Shown: positions 32,067 to 46,000 of the stretch, one piece after another
Layout of the letters: every line of letters starts with the position of its first letter
How positions within the stretch are numbered: position 1 is the stretch's first letter
Source of the DNA: Climacium dendroides
Taxonomy: Eukaryota > Streptophyta > Bryopsida > Hypnales > Climaciaceae
Direction of reading: 5' to 3'
DNA length: 64,000 nt
NCBI GenBank assembly: GCA_950106755.1
Contig: OX467091.1
Coordinates: forward strand, 22,151,538 to 22,215,537
Position numbers and translations under genes: made by a program
Notes under the pieces: model-generated
What the model was told of the DNA's origin: nothing
Database searches by the model: none
What the model saw: only the letters and a program-made list of their open reading frames with translations

Positions 32067-35000
32067 GTTCCTAATACGTCTTGTTGTTTATAAGAAGGTA
32101 AACACAAAAACTTTAATAAAAATAGGACAGATTGAATTTTATACATTGTTAGAAAAATGATCTTCTAATATTGAAAACAATTTATATTCAATTCTAAAGT
32201 ATATGGTACAATGGAAACACATATTTTTGGAAATTAAATAATGTTGAACACATTATATTAATTGTTTAAAACTTGTAAATACAATTAGAGCTACATTAGA
32301 AATGCAATGGAAAATGTAGTCATCCTCCTATTCTTTCCTATCCATGCAATCTTTTTTTGAAATCCTCCCAAAGAGATGCCCCTTTTTTGATTTTTTCACA
32401 GGTGGTATATATTTTACCCTAGCCCACAATAACTCCCATTCACTTATTTGTATTGCAACCAACCACCCTTACTAATGTACCAAGTTCGTGTTTTTTTGGA
32501 CATTCTATGAAATGCAACAACGTTCTTCTAGATGTCTTTTAGAACATCATCGTTACACACAACATCAATTTGTTTCACAACTGACGTCCACATGTTTTTT
32601 GCAACATCAAATAGAATTCTACCTCCAAAGGTCACAAGGTATTCCATCTTCTTACTCATGTTCTTAAGTACACACTTGTTTGATGTTAACATCTTCCAGT
32701 TCTTATAATGATGAAATGCACTATACATAAATAATTCAGTATAATTATTTATTTCAAATTAGAAAGAATAATTTTTTTGTTTTTGCATGAGCATCAAAGA
32801 CATCTTAATACAATAGTTGAACAATGTTATGAAAAATCAAATACAAAAGAAAATACAAAATCTATTTTCTTTTAACTAGAAATACCTTAATTCCTAAAGA
32901 ATGGAGGGTGTTATTTAAGAGAAATTGCCAAAAATTGTCAATTGTGGGTGCATTGGTCAAAATTAAAAATAGTTCTTTTAAAATGAACTTCAATTGTACA
33001 AAAGTTTAGTAGACTATAATAAAAGTTTGAAATAAATTTTTTAGTCCATTTGAATGCATAGATTGAAAGATTATAATGTTTGAAGTGAAAAAAACTTCTT
33101 TTTGTTCCTACAAAATAAGGAACTTAGACTTTGAATCCTCTTGGAGTAAAATTTTTGTTTTACCCAAAATTGTGCTTATGTATTTATCATTGAACATAGC
33201 ACCTTATTAGGTACACTTATGCAAAATTTCAAAAGCAAATAAGGAATATATCTTAATCTAAATCATCCTATAATACAAGGAGGTCACGTGAACTAGTAAT
33301 ATACTATTTATTTTTTGATAATTTATTGTATAGCAAGGAAATTTTTTGTTTGAAATTCAAATGTTAAAATCTTAAAGATTTTTTTTTTAAATGTGCATAT
33401 AAAATTTCAAGAATTTTGAAAGTGCACATTTCAAGATAATAGTATTTTAAGTTTGAGAAAAATGTTTTGTTGACAACATTACTTTTGCTTTGGCATCGAA
33501 TTGGATTTTTTTTATGCCACAAAAGGGGTGAATGCCTCCATCTTGTGTGAGTTTTTAGAAACATTCATTCATTTTTTACTTCACCATCATTTGCCTAAAT
33601 TCGAATTGTCCCTTGAATGGACATTTTGTCCTGTAGGGTGTAAAATGGTATACACTTTCTAGTACAAAATATTCTTTTAGTGAACCATAGCTATACAACA
33701 ACAATAACAAAAATTATTATGGAAAAAAATAATAATCTCAAAAATCTAATATTATTTTAAGCATTTGCCAACTATCAAAATTTATTTTTGTAAAGGTATT
33801 AGTTATTTGATTTGTATGTATTGAATTGATTGCTTCCCTATGGTATAAAGTATGTGAACATAATCATCAATGTCGAAGATGCAACATATACGTTCAAACT
33901 AGAATGTTAGGCTAAAATCTGAATATTAATCCTTGAAAGGCCTTTGAATTCCCTCTATACGACCCATATTCAACCTTATAACCCTTTGATTGTAGTTTAC
34001 TATATGAATTGTGATACATTGTTATTTACATACTACTATGATCATTAATTTCCCATGTCCCTGAGCAATATTTCGTCAATGTTTTTCTAGTTAAGTACCA
34101 CCATATTCAAAATATACTACACGGCCACAAAGGACTTTCAAGCCCTTCTAGGGTTACTGGCACAAGATGTACACAAGTAGAACATGCAAGCTTATTGTCA
34201 ATTTTTGATACATCTACAACAAATACTTTAAAATTTCATAATTTGATCATATGGTGTCCACATGATGCATAAAAAATTGTGTTCGAAATTCTCTCACTTA
34301 CCAATGTGCTCTAATTAAAATAATTAAAATAAATTAATCATCCTAACAACTTTGCGATTAGTGTCGACGATGATTGCACTTTCCTTACGCCATTCTAGAA
34401 TCTTGCTATCTAGGAAGGGTATACATTCCGAATGCAAGGATCTAGGCGAGAGGCAACTCCAACACTTCCGTCGTCACTCCCCCTGTTCCCAACACGCCGA
34501 CGTGAGGGCTGCGTCCCCACGGCAACTACAAACCCAAACCTCCGGCCTCCCCCTTGAGATGCCGCGCTCTCTCTTCACCGAATCCAGGTTTCTAGTTCCA
34601 CCCCAATCCATTGCTCATGTAACGGCGCCTCACCACAACAAATCATACAACAGCCATGAATCCTTTGCCGATTCAAGCTTGCATTGCCACTGCAGTTTTG
34701 TGTTTTCTGTTTCTTTTTTTCATGAATGATACTCCCTCCTCTTTTCCCGTGTTGAAATTGAGGTAACAGTGTGCGAGTGGAGGTTTAGGAAGCTAACTGG
34801 AGGTGACAGCAAAGAGGAGGGGAAATTTGAGACATCAGAATGAGAGGAGCTCGGTTTTTCGATTTCTCGGTGTTTTATGAGGTTTTGCGTGATTGTGTGA
34901 GAGGAGTTTGCGTGATGTGAGTGTGTGCACGCGGTGTATGTTTTGTTTATTAGGTATTGTTTGCAGCGTGGTGTAATTGAAGGAGTTTTTTTGTTTTTGT

Positions 35001-35241
35001 TTTTTGTTTTTTGTTTTTTGTTTTTTGTTTTTTGTGGATGGAGCTGGTTGGGGTTTTGGGATTTATGGTTGGGGTTGTTAAAAGTTGCGCTGTACATTGG
35101 AGGAATAATTTTGGTTTTAGACTTGTAGGAGTGTATTGTGTTCTCATTTGGTGTAGTCCTATGCGCAGGAACTTGAGTGAGTGCTCTGGGGTTAACCTTC
35201 TGAGAAGTCGGTGAAGTGCGATCGCAGGGCAGGAGAAAGCG
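31691..35241. repeat. Repeat-rich AT DNA and the SAE2 upstream region
   Basis: 32070-33900 is AT-rich without a recognised gene. 33930-34165 is an inverted copy of 44705-44935; both hold the gaaaggcctttgaa / ctcaagggcctttcaag ends and the atacattgttattta word. At 34985-35036 lies a run of gttttttt units (period 7). 34370-34730 is a higher-GC island with a 119-codon ATG frame lacking any known domain. It is more likely promoter or leader sequence of SAE2 than a gene. Confidence 0.5.
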
Positions 35242-38200
35242 ATGTCGCGTGAGTTGGATTCAGGTACGGCTTCTTGTTGCTCCAGAGGTTGCGTGTTGGG
35301 GCTTCGTTATAAGGCGATGCTCAAGAGGGCAATGGGAACTTGCTGTTGTAGAGGGGTTGGCGTGTTAGGGTTTGGCGGCGTGCGTGTTTTTGAAGAGCAC
35401 GTTTTAAAGTTTAAATTACGGGTGATTTTCTGTCCGTGATTTTAGATATCGTAAAAGTACATTATTCGGAGTGTTGGAAGCTGTGATGTATTAATTTGGT
35501 CGTGGGAACTTATAAATTTTTTTGACGTTCATTTAATGACATTTTCGTTTAATGAGTTATTTCATCGCTATTTGGGAAGGCCAAGTTAACTTATATGTTC
35601 TGGATTTTTTTCGCAATGCCTTGAAAATTGTCCGAATACAGGGGAGCTGAATCGACAAATGGATGTCAACGATGTTCAGGTATGTCTTACATTTCTCTTT
35701 GGGAGTTTCCTTTTTCCTTTTTCGTTGTACGCAAGTTGATCTGAGCTGTAACAGAAACATTTATTAGTGAAGTCATTGATTGGTCCTTGTCTGGAAACAG
35801 AGAGAGAAGGTGCTTATGGTGGGCGCTGGGGGCATCGGCTGTGAGCTGTTGAAGACGCTGGTGTTAACCGGCTTTAAGCACATTCACTTGGTCAGTTTCG
35901 GTGTGTGCGTGCGGGCAGTTTCCTCTTCTCATTTTATGTTATGCGAGTATGCTGGGTGAACGGAGCCTGTGTATTCATGTCACAATGAAATGTTTTTAAG
36001 AAAGAAACGTAACATTCATTTGGATTGCAATTTCATTTCTATAGATCGACATGGACACCATAGAGGTGAGCAACCTCAACAGGCAGTTCCTCTTTCGCAA
36101 GAGCCATGTTGGGCAGTCAAAAGCCAAGGTACGTCGCAGTTCTTTGTGAAATATCTGGCCACGATTTGGTGGTGAATTCCAGAAGCTTAAGAGGTGATCG
36201 GAGATACTGTTTCTAATTTGGACGGCATTTTCTATCCCAGGTGGCCCGCGAAGCAGTACTTAAGTTTCGTCCCGGAGTGGAGATAGTTGCTCATCATGCA
36301 AATGTGAAAAATCAAGAGTTCGACATTGACTTTTTTAAGCAGTTTAGTGTGGTTTTAAATGGTCTGGACAATTTGGAGGCACGGCGCCATGTGAACCGCA
36401 TGTGCTTGGCTGCTGGAGTGCCTTTGGTGGAAAGTGGCACTACTGGTTACCTTGGTCAGGTAGGCATTTTCCCATTTTCTATGTTTAGCAGCCCAGATTC
36501 TGATGCAAGTTTCTCACTTTTTGTCCATATGTTCTGACACGGAAATATGTTTCACTTTGCAGGTTACTGTGCACATTAAGGGGCAGACTGAATGTTATGA
36601 GTGCCAGCCCAAGCCAGCACCTAAATCATATCCAGTTTGTACCATCACAAGTACTCCCTCGAAGGTTCGTTTCTCTTTCTTGTGGATCGTGCATCTATCC
36701 TTAGATCCTTTTAACCGGATGTTACGTTTAATTTTTTCTGAATACTCTTGGGGCTCGTGCCCCATAATGTTCAAATTTCCCATTTCACAGCACATCAGTC
36801 AGTTCTGAATCATGTTCTTCATATTCTATGTAATATTCTACTTTACTGTGTTGAGTTTCATTTTCCTCCTTTTGCAGCTCATTCACTGCATTGTTTGGGC
36901 AAAAGAGCTCGCTCTAGCAAAGCTATTTGGTGATAAAAGCCAAGTTAGTGACCTGGATGTACGGCCCTCCACAAATGAAGACAATGCAGTTAGTAATGAT
37001 CCTGATGAAATACAGTTCTTTGAAATAAGGAGTGGAGAAAGCAGTAAGGCATATGCCGAGCGAGTTTTTGACCGTATTTTTGGTCAAAACATTGTGACTG
37101 CCCTCCAAAATGAGGACACTTGGAAGTCAAGAAGAAGACCGGACCCCTTGTTTCTCGAGAAGGTTCTCACTGAGGACGATGTTGTGACAAGGAATGGTGT
37201 GTGTTCTAGTGAGGGCACAGTTTCCGCTACGGCTTCCTTGGGTTTGAAGAACCCTCAACAAGTCTGGAGTGTGAAGGACAACGCGAGAGTTTTTTTGGAG
37301 TCGATCCAACTTTTTCTTGAAAAGCGAAGCCAGGTGCACTGTTTTGTGATGACGGAGTGTTGTTTCGGTTTAGTGTACCCTTCGAATTATTTCAACAGCG
37401 TATGATTAATCTTGTATTCTCATTGGTCGAGTGCTATTTTGTGTCGTGACCGTTAAACACCATGCGGGGTTTTGGTTAAGCTTTCAGCATCTTATTGAAT
37501 AGCACGTGTGTTGCAGGATGTTGGAAAGCTAGTTTTCGACAAGGATGATCAATTGGCCGTGGAATTTGTGACAGCGGCTGCCAACTTGCGGGCACATTCG
37601 TTTGGAATCCCTATGCAGAGTTTGTTTGAGGCCAAGGGCATGGCCGGCAACATTATCCATGCCATTGCTACCACCAATGCAATTATTGCTGGACTCATCG
37701 TTCTAGAAGCTCTGAAGGTTCTCAGTAATAGGACCAAGGAGTGTCGGTGTGTCTATTTTTCCCTTCTAAGACTATTACAACATTTACATTTTTGTTTTTT
37801 TGGACGGAGATTGTATGGTAACATGGTTCTGCAGGTCCGTCATTTTTTGCCGACGTTAGTGTGAATCTGATTCAGAAACTCAGTTGTGTTGGGGTGCACT
37901 TTGTGATTCAGGATGACTTATTGTGTGGAACATCCCTCAGGGAAGTCGTTGCTGATGCCTGTGGAGATGGCTGAGCCTAATCCGCGCTGCTATGTCTGCT
38001 CTGAGGTAGGAACTCAGCATCTCAAACTGTTTAGGTGAAGGTCGATCCTGGCGATGACTTTTGGAAATGGTTAGTAATACCTCGTTCTGTTATTTGGGAG
38101 AACAGACGCCATTGGTGTTGGAACTGAACACGACTACAGCCACAATGAGGGATGTGCTTGAGAAGGTGGTAAAGCGCAAGTTAGGAGTATCAGATCCTGT

Positions 38201-39026
38201 TATCATGCAAGGATCAAACCTCCTACACGAGTCAGGTGAAGACATTGAGGAGGATATGGTGGCATATTACACTACTCTTCTAGACAAGGTTCCGGAACAT
38301 AACTTTCTGCTGCATACAATTTGTGGATTGTCTTGTGGGTTGATGAGAAGAGCTGTTTTTGTTGGTGAAGATCTTTTCTACTGCAATTTAGGATACTAGG
38401 CTAACAGGGCTAATCAGTTTGGTGTCCAATGTGAAGTTGTTGCTCTGGCTTATACTTGCAAGTGTTGGTTGAGCAGAAGTTCGTAGATTATCCGACTCCT
38501 ATTACAACAGGTGTGGTGTTGACGATCGAGGATTATCATCAGGATTTCCGATGCAGCCTCCATGTCAAGCATAGGTATGCTGTTGTATTCTTCAGATTCC
38601 TCTTTTCTAAAGGATGACATCTAGAAGGTAGGAGAGTCTATTCAACAATGTGATATCTTTAATTTACATAGGTAAGGGGCCGCTCAAATATGCCCGACAC
38701 AATACCGAGGAGACTCATTCCGTTAATGTTTTTTCTACAGGGAGACTTTTGACGAAGAGAAGGAGCCAGAAGGAATGGTGATCACTGGCGACCTTGTGTC
38801 CCTCAATCCCACAGAAGCGAGTGCACAACCACAGACACCTGCACACGCTGCTCCTTCAGAGGTGCAGAATGGACATGCGGAGGAAGAGGATGATGACGAA
38901 GTCGTCATGGTTGAACCACCGTCAAAGCCTTCTGTTGCTGGGACCAAGAGAAAGATCGAGGAAGAGAACACTCTGCCAACGGAGAAGAGGTTGAGAGTAT
39001 CCGAGACCACTCCAATTGAAGTGTGA
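35242..39026 (+). CDS. SAE2: SUMO-activating enzyme subunit 2 (SAE2/UBA2), E1 catalytic subunit
   Basis: Adenylates SUMO and carries it as a thioester before passing it to the E2 SCE1; works with SAE1, mainly in the nucleus. Twelve exons: 35242-35263, 35642-35679, 35801-35890, 36045-36128, 36241-36459, 36563-36664, 36878-37333, 37517-37746, 37912-38005, 38106-38288, 38477-38574, 38741-39026. They total 633 codons plus stop, close to the ~625 of Arabidopsis SAE2. The ATP site is [17 protein letters not shown] (about 24-40), followed by [17 protein letters not shown]. The catalytic cysteine is about Cys177 in [12 protein letters not shown]. Zinc cysteines are CYEC (162-165) and CYVC in exon 9. 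A ubiquitin-like domain follows ([20 protein letters not shown]), with [14 protein letters not shown] [12 protein letters not shown]. The tail is basic ([15 protein letters not shown]), a likely nuclear signal. The exon 11 acceptor was chosen by phase. Confidence 0.95.
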
Positions 39027-41435
39027 AAGTGGCAATGAGATGCATTCATCCCTTCATATTCAGGATGAATCTTAGATTCAAATGTGCCGGCACCTTGAAA
39101 ATCGACCCCTACCCTCATTCATTTCCTCGCCCATCCATGGCTGCAGTAATGGGATTGACCTACGGAGAGGATTATCATTTACAGAACCAACAGCCACGTT
39201 CTCACCTGTGGATCGGTGGGGAGCTGTACACACCAGAGCGGACTCAAAAGCTCAACTTTTCGTTATGCATTGTGGCGTGCACGCTATGATGTGTGTGTTT
39301 TTTGTATCTCGAAATCTCGTGAATTTATGTAAAGGGAAACTGGTGCAGGTTCTTGTTTGCTTGATCATGTTACTGACAATTATAACGGAATTGTCCTCGT
39401 AACTTGGTGGTGAATTTGCTTTGGTCAGTTTGTTGTCACTTGGTGGTGGTTAACTGCTCTCTCTCAAGCTTGGTTGCAGCTCAGCTTGTGGTTGACATTG
39501 TAATTTCGATCCATTTATTATCTGGTCTTATATGCCCCTGCATTGATTAAGCCCTAAAAGAAGTTATATGCAAGGAGTTGGGACAATGGGTAGGTTCGTA
39601 TCATCGTTTGATCTCAATTTTTGGCTTGATTTTTTAAAACTTTTTTGGGAGATACGAAACAAATTAGCTTCTTGGGAATATAATTTTTATTTCAATTGGT
39701 GTTGGGGAGTAGAAGTTATGTGCTACAATAAACTTTTCTTATTGTTTGTTGGGTAGCAAATCAAATCCTGAAATAAAATTTTGAATGATTTGTTTTTAAT
39801 AGATAATATATATGGAAAGGTTTGGTTTGTTTATTATTTCAATTTTCACATTTAAATAAAAATATAAATTCTTCAATGCTAACCATTGGAGGACCAAGTG
39901 TCCATTCAATGTATGTAAGAAATCTTGGGTAGGTTCTTATAAAGTCATTTTTAGTCGGGTGTTTATGAAATTTGGACATAGTGTCTAAACATGTACTTCA
40001 TATGTGAAAAAACTAATTTTTTTTCAATTAGGTGTTTAGATCAAAAGTTATGTTGTCTTGAATTTTTTAGGTAGTTTAGGCAATTTGGAAATCTTTGGGG
40101 AATCTTTTGTGAAAAGATCATCAACTTTTAAAATGTGGCATGTATGTAATTAATGAAATATGGCATATAATTGTCCTCCCAAAACAAATTTTAGTCCTTA
40201 AATCACATTCTAAAAGGAGTCAAACTTTGGTAGCTATGTTTGGGTGGTTTCAAGAAAAAACAATTTTCTTCTAACTTCATTTAACCCTAGAATAAGATAG
40301 ACTCTATATTTTTTCTTTTAAATTTTTAGTGTGTGAACCTAATATCATATACTTATAAATGGTCAAAATTTATCATGTTAGCATAGAGCAGAAAATTTAC
40401 TCTAAAAAGGCCTGAAGTTTGTTAACCGTGTTTTATAGGAATGAAAAAAAGATTTTTTACTCACTTCAAATCTTTCAATCCACATGGTCAATCCTCATGC
40501 TGATTTGACCTTGTGAAGTGCAATTGTCCAATTTTTCCCAAGGTCCCCCAAAGGATTTTTGTCAATTCAAATGCTAATATCTTGCAATCTACGTGTTGGA
40601 AATTTCTGAATTTTTCCCATATCTTCTCAAACCAAAATACTACAAGATCTTCAATTACATTTGTCCAAAAATGTTTTTTTTTCTAAAATTTGGTATTTGT
40701 ATTGCAAATGGCACTTTTGGAGTGCTTTTGGTAAAAATATAGTTGAAAACCTTTAGGGATTTAACAATAGCAAAGAATTGTGTGCACCTCATAACATTCT
40801 TGAACATGGTAACTTGTTGAGCAATCAAACTCAAAACTATTCCTTGTCATTGCATACTTGCCTCTACAAAGCACCAAATGAATTCAAAACTCGGCTCTAC
40901 AAAGACCGAAAGAATTCATGTTTAGGTTCAAAGTTGGATTCAAAGTTGGATTCAAAGTTGGGTTCAAAATTGCAAAGGATCTAGAAAAATCCTAAAATAT
41001 TACTCGTACTTGTCAACGAGTCCTTGGCTTTGCAAACACCCATTCATTTTTCAGTTGATTCTCCATACAAAATTACTATTTTAAAAAATAACTTTTAAAC
41101 ACAAAGGATAACAAAAATTTTAACCAAAATCATATTCCGGGGTAAAAATAATCGTCTCCAAGTGAGCTCTCCCCTGAAACGAGAGAGCGGTGGCACTCTC
41201 TCTGTCGGCAAATCTCTTCTCTTCAAATTTCCCGAAACTACCAATCCTTCAGCCATGGCGCGGTCTTCAGCAGCTTTCCAACGACCAATTGCACAGTTTC
41301 TTGCTGGCCAAGTTGATCGCAAGTCGCGCCTCTAACTCGAAGAAATCCTAACGACAGAACTCTCAAGTGTGAGTCTAGAGTTCTGCAGAGTTTTGTACAA
41401 TTTTGTAGAGTTTTCTGGCGCTTTCGAATTTGCCA
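39027..41435. repeat. SAE2 3' flank and repeat-rich spacer
   Basis: 39027-39580 fits the SAE2 3' untranslated region. 40505-40755 is the second copy of the repeat at 705-1230. 40925-40972 holds four copies of a 12-bp unit (ggttcaaagttg / gattcaaagttg). 41095-41435 is a GC-richer leader of the next gene. A 75-codon minus-strand frame there (41322-41095) has no recognisable domain. No gene is called. Confidence 0.6.
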
Positions 41436-43062
41436 ATGGCGGCCTTAATCCACGCAGGCCGCTCAATGCAATGCGCCATTCACAGTGTACGAAATCCGCC
41501 ACGACTTTCTTCAATTGGAGAATGTCGCCCGGGTTTAGTATTGGCAATTGCGAGTTCAGGACGAGTGAAGCCGCAGAACATTGGACGCGGGAGCTTTTTT
41601 CGAAATTTGGCGGTGTTGCAGACGAGGAGGACGCTGCGTGTTGGTCAGCTTCGCGGCGCTAGGGCTAGGATCAAGAAGCGGACGAATAAGGATGATGTTA
41701 ATGATTTGGAGATTAGTTTGCTTGAAGACGATGTCGCGGAACTGGCCGTCTCTTTGCCTCTTGGATTGGCGTCGTTTGAAGGACTGTTTCTAGTTGGCTG
41801 GCTGGCGAGCTTGAGAGGATTGGTCCCTGACTCGCAAGGCTTCTTTGCCGCGGCGGATCTTATCCTTTGTAGTGTAATGTTTGCGAATTGTGTCGTCGGG
41901 TGGTACGCTTTGGAGCAGAGCCGCAGTGGAGTGGAGGAGTTGCCTCGGGGTAAAAGGGCGAGAAAAATTAAGGCGGTTGGACCTGGTTTGTTTGAAATTG
42001 CTTCCTCTTTGGTTTTAAGCTTTGTCCCATTCGCGAATTTGTTCTTGTGGACTAGATTCGCAAGTAAACAAAGACATTTGCCGGCGAAAGGAAGAGCGGC
42101 CGTTGTTGCAAATAGTTTGATTTATGAAGGTCCGCGGCTTTTCGCGCTGCTTCTGTTGTTAAGCGGTGGACTGCGAGTTTTCTTGCAAGTAGGTCTTGTA
42201 AGTAATGTTGCTTTGATTTTTGGCGCACTGCATCGGCCTTTTGAGGAGGCGCGCATCAAGAACGAGAAAGTAATTATGGAAGTTTCTAGAGCGAAGATAA
42301 TAGGCGGGAAGAAGGGACAAGAGAAGGCGAAGGAGATCAGTGCGGAGGAAAGGGAAAAAATCGACCGCTTGAGGGAACTGGAGGAATTCGACATTCTGCT
42401 AGCTCAGAGTAATTCCCCCGATTCGGTCTCTTCTGGCCAGAGTACGTTTCTATTTCTTCCCATTCCCTTGAAAATCTTTGTGTGGCAACTTCAAATCATC
42501 TTTGCTGTTAGACTGAAACCTAAATAAATTGTATTAGACACGAAGTTGTTACTGCGCATATAAATACGTATTATATGTGGAATTCAGTGGCTGCATGTTG
42601 CACTAGTCTAATAATGTACGTTGTGCACTTATGTGCAAAGAAAAATGCAACTGTCAGTTGAATTTGAGATGATTTTAATAGTGGAGGAGCATGCCGACGT
42701 AATGAAAGTACATTCTCGTCTGAGGAAGAGAATGTGCCTCCTGATTTCACAAACATGAGGTTTAGATTTCAGTTTCTCTGGTTGATTTCAGCCAGCATGA
42801 TAGTGCAATGGCAGCGTCATCCTCACAAACGTGTGCGTCTGGGAAAGCAGAAAGGCCTAAGGAGTGGTCAGTTGGGGAGACTATGGAGTGGTTGGGACAG
42901 CAAGGGCTGGCAAGATACGCTACAACATTTGCAGAGAACAGCGTTGACGGAGAGTTGCTTCTGCAGCTCACCAACAACGACCTTCGTGATGAGCTTAAGA
43001 TCCTAAACTTTGGGGATCGAAAAAAACTGGAGCTCTTGATTCGAGAATTGAAGGAAAGATAA
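41436..43062 (+). CDS. Putative plastid membrane protein with C-terminal SAM domain
   Basis: Two exons, 41436-42441 and 42773-43062, encode 431 residues; the intron starts gtacgt and ends tttcag, and the phase matches. The frame opens at a TTG two codons upstream, so ATG 41436 is used. The first ~65 residues are rich in Arg and Ser and poor in acidic residues, as in a plastid transit peptide. The middle has hydrophobic segments: GLASFEGLFLVGWLASL, FFAAADLILCSVMFANCVVG, FEIASSLVLSFVPFANLFLW and LFALLLLLSGGLRVFLQVGL. A charged helix follows (KKGQEKAKEISAEEREKIDR). The second exon encodes a sterile alpha motif, WSVGETMEWLGQQGLARYA through NFGDRKKLELLIRELKER, a probable protein-interaction module. 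I do not recognise a named orthologue. That the SAM exon belongs to this gene is inferred from the matching splice phase and lack of its own promoter space. Confidence 0.75.
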
Positions 43063-46000
43063 GTACTAACGCATGTGTTGTACATGTACGAGGACGTTGA
43101 AATTTTGGTACGACACTCTAATCTTTCTTGTACATATTGTTGCTATTGTAAAACAGAGGCACATCCCCCCTCCTTCATGTTACAATTTGTTACTACAGTT
43201 TTGAAATTAGCTGTGGTTGCAGATATCACTTTCAAACCCGAAAATAGTTGAATCACATGCTTTCTGTAAGTTGTGTAGTTGACATATTCAATGATTTTAT
43301 TAAGAGTCATTTTACTTCGAATTTTGCTTGGCATGACTGTTTGCTGGAACTTCTCTTATCTTTTTGCGTATCATTCACAGAATTGGATGGGAACCTTGTA
43401 AATCTCACTGTTTTGCATGCTTCTAAGGCTTTGCATCTGCCAGCATTTGAAGAAAACTTTGTTGTTTCATTTCACGATTTTCTTTTGTCTCTTGGACATA
43501 TCGAGGCAAAAGACTGAAGTAACTTATCGTCGACCAGAGCGTGCAGCTTAACTTTTCATAATAGCATTCTTATACAGCGGGACAGACCTTGTAGGCCATA
43601 TTATGATCGGGGCCAATTGTGCTTGCAGGGTTTGCAGGATCTTGGGTGATTCATCGTTACCTGACCGAATTCAAAACAGTTTTGAAACTGAAAATTTACC
43701 TCGAGAATTTACTAGCGAATTTTACGAACCTCCAAGTGTCCTCCGAAAGTCAGTTGGGAAGGATCAATGATGAGTAGTACTGTACTGTAGCTATTTTCAC
43801 TTGTTTTTATCGTTATTTTTTGGGGGAAAATGAAAGAGAGTATGCACCCAGGCCCGAGTAGGAGTGTAGGACCCAAGGGCCTGGGCGCTCGACAACTGAA
43901 CTCTAACCTGGGTTCGCATTTCCCTGACCATATCCGGTTGTGTAACGGACTGTGCAACAATTGGAGCAGAGTAGCTCTGGTGCAATGACCTCGGTGTTGG
44001 TACTGCGTTCAACACGTGCATTTCATTCCACTCCACCGCAGGTAGACTCTTCGTCAGGTACTTATTCGACTATGCTACATACCGGTACGACCAATCCAAA
44101 CTGAAGCAGTTGAAACTTAAACTTAGCATAACTTAATCCCTAAACGTTTGGAGTCTTCCCCAAAATTGATGATTTGGGAAAAAACATTATAAAGTACAAT
44201 TTGAAAGAATATACAAAGAAAATTGTAGATTTTGAATTTTACATTCCATCCATATGGTTAAGTTCACCAATGCTATCACCAATAATTTTCTATAAATTTG
44301 GAAAGGGAAATTTCAAAATTCCTTTGAAATTCAATTACAAGCAAAATATTATCATTTTTTGAGTAAAACTTGTTGGAATGGATTTGAAATGAGGTTCTCT
44401 TCACATGATGATTTTTTGAAATTTTTGTGTTTTTTCCATCTATAATTTTATTTTTGCAAATCTAGTTTTGAACTAGAGTCAATGCAATTTGACCACTTGA
44501 CACACTTTCACATTTATAATTTTAGAAAAATATGTACTTTAGTAACACCAAATCCAACCATTAGATAAGACAAGAACTTGATCAAGTGTGACCCAAAATT
44601 AGGATGACTTTCATCCAAGCAGGAACGAGACAGAAACAAGAATTTGAATCTATTCATCGTCTAGAAAATGGACGTTGGAGCACTCCAAGGTTAAGGTAGT
44701 TTGCTCTTAACCCTAGAAGGGCCTGAAAGCCCTTTGCGACTGTATAGTATATTATGAATACGGTGGTATTTGACTAGAAAAATATTAACTAAATATTGTT
44801 TAGTACAAAGTAAATTAATGATGATAGTAATATATAAATAACAATGTATTACAATTCATATAGTGAACCACAATTGAAGAGTTATAAGGCTAAATATGGG
44901 TTGTATAGAGGGACCTCAAGGGCCTTTCAAGGGTTCAAGTGACCATTTAACAACTGATTGTGTTTGGAGAAAGCTAAATTCCTTGAAAAAATTTTAGTAG
45001 GTTTTTGTAGGAAGATAAATGAAATTGGCATCTCACCTAAGTTGTTTCATATTTTTTGCATCTTCATGGAATTAGTTATGAATTTTTGAAGTTGAATTGT
45101 AATGGTTACTAAAAGCAACCACCTCTTGAAATGTATAATATTGGTACATTGAAGAAAGCAAAATGTACCTTTGTGTTAATGGTCACTTTTAGAGCATGGT
45201 TGCTTTTAGAGTAGACTACGCCGGAAGCATTAATCTTTGCATTCAAATTTTGCCATCTCTGAGGACGAATTAAAAAGCATTTTGTGAGTTGCGAGAGAGG
45301 GGATATAATTTGCACTAAATGACTAATATGGAGTATAGTAATATGTAGGGATTGAGTGACAATGAGTCATTAACCCCTAAATGTCCAAGGCCTTTTGTGA
45401 GCTTCTTGGAATTTATTTTAAATTCAACAAAAAGACAACATTTTGATAAGTTGTATAAATTTTATTTGAATTGTAACCATATAAACTCAAACTCAACATG
45501 TTAGAGATGACATAGGATAAGAAAATATAACAATATCACTGCATAATATTTGATTATGAGGGTGTTAAAATAGTGTGAAAGTAATTTAAAGACTTTCAAT
45601 TTTCTTTTCATACATCAAATCTAAAAAATTGGTCACCAAAAATTCGAGGTCAAAGGGCCTAACATGGATAACCCCAATCAATTTATGACTTTTCAAAATC
45701 TATTGTACAAATTTGTTAAATGAATTTTTAATATAAATTTTTCTTGGGAACTTGTGATCTTGTTTTGGCCCTAAAAGTCTTTTAATGGAGCAAGAATTTT
45801 GAGGTCTAACACACCTATTATGGAGTCTACTACAACATTCACTATTTCATATTATTAGAGCACATTCAACTATTTAAACCCTTAAAAAGATAGATTAGTG
45901 ACCATAAAAATCATTCCTTTGGTTACTGTGTGAATCATTTGCTTATAAAATTGCAAAAGTATTTATTGGAAATCAAACTATTATAAAAGACCTCCTTTTT

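Noticed and set aside
34370..34729. 119-codon ATG frame in a higher-GC island before SAE2
   Set aside because: No recognisable domain; the island is more likely promoter or leader. The frame's longer version opens with TTG.
2646..39026. A protein-turnover gene cluster (proteasome, two F-box genes, SUMO E1)
   Set aside because: Genes are on both strands, many kilobases apart and mixed with unrelated genes; F-box genes are very numerous in plants, so chance is sufficient.
40925..40972. Small repetitive protein (SKLD/SKLG units)
   Set aside because: It is a 12-bp DNA repeat in a short frame without support as a gene.
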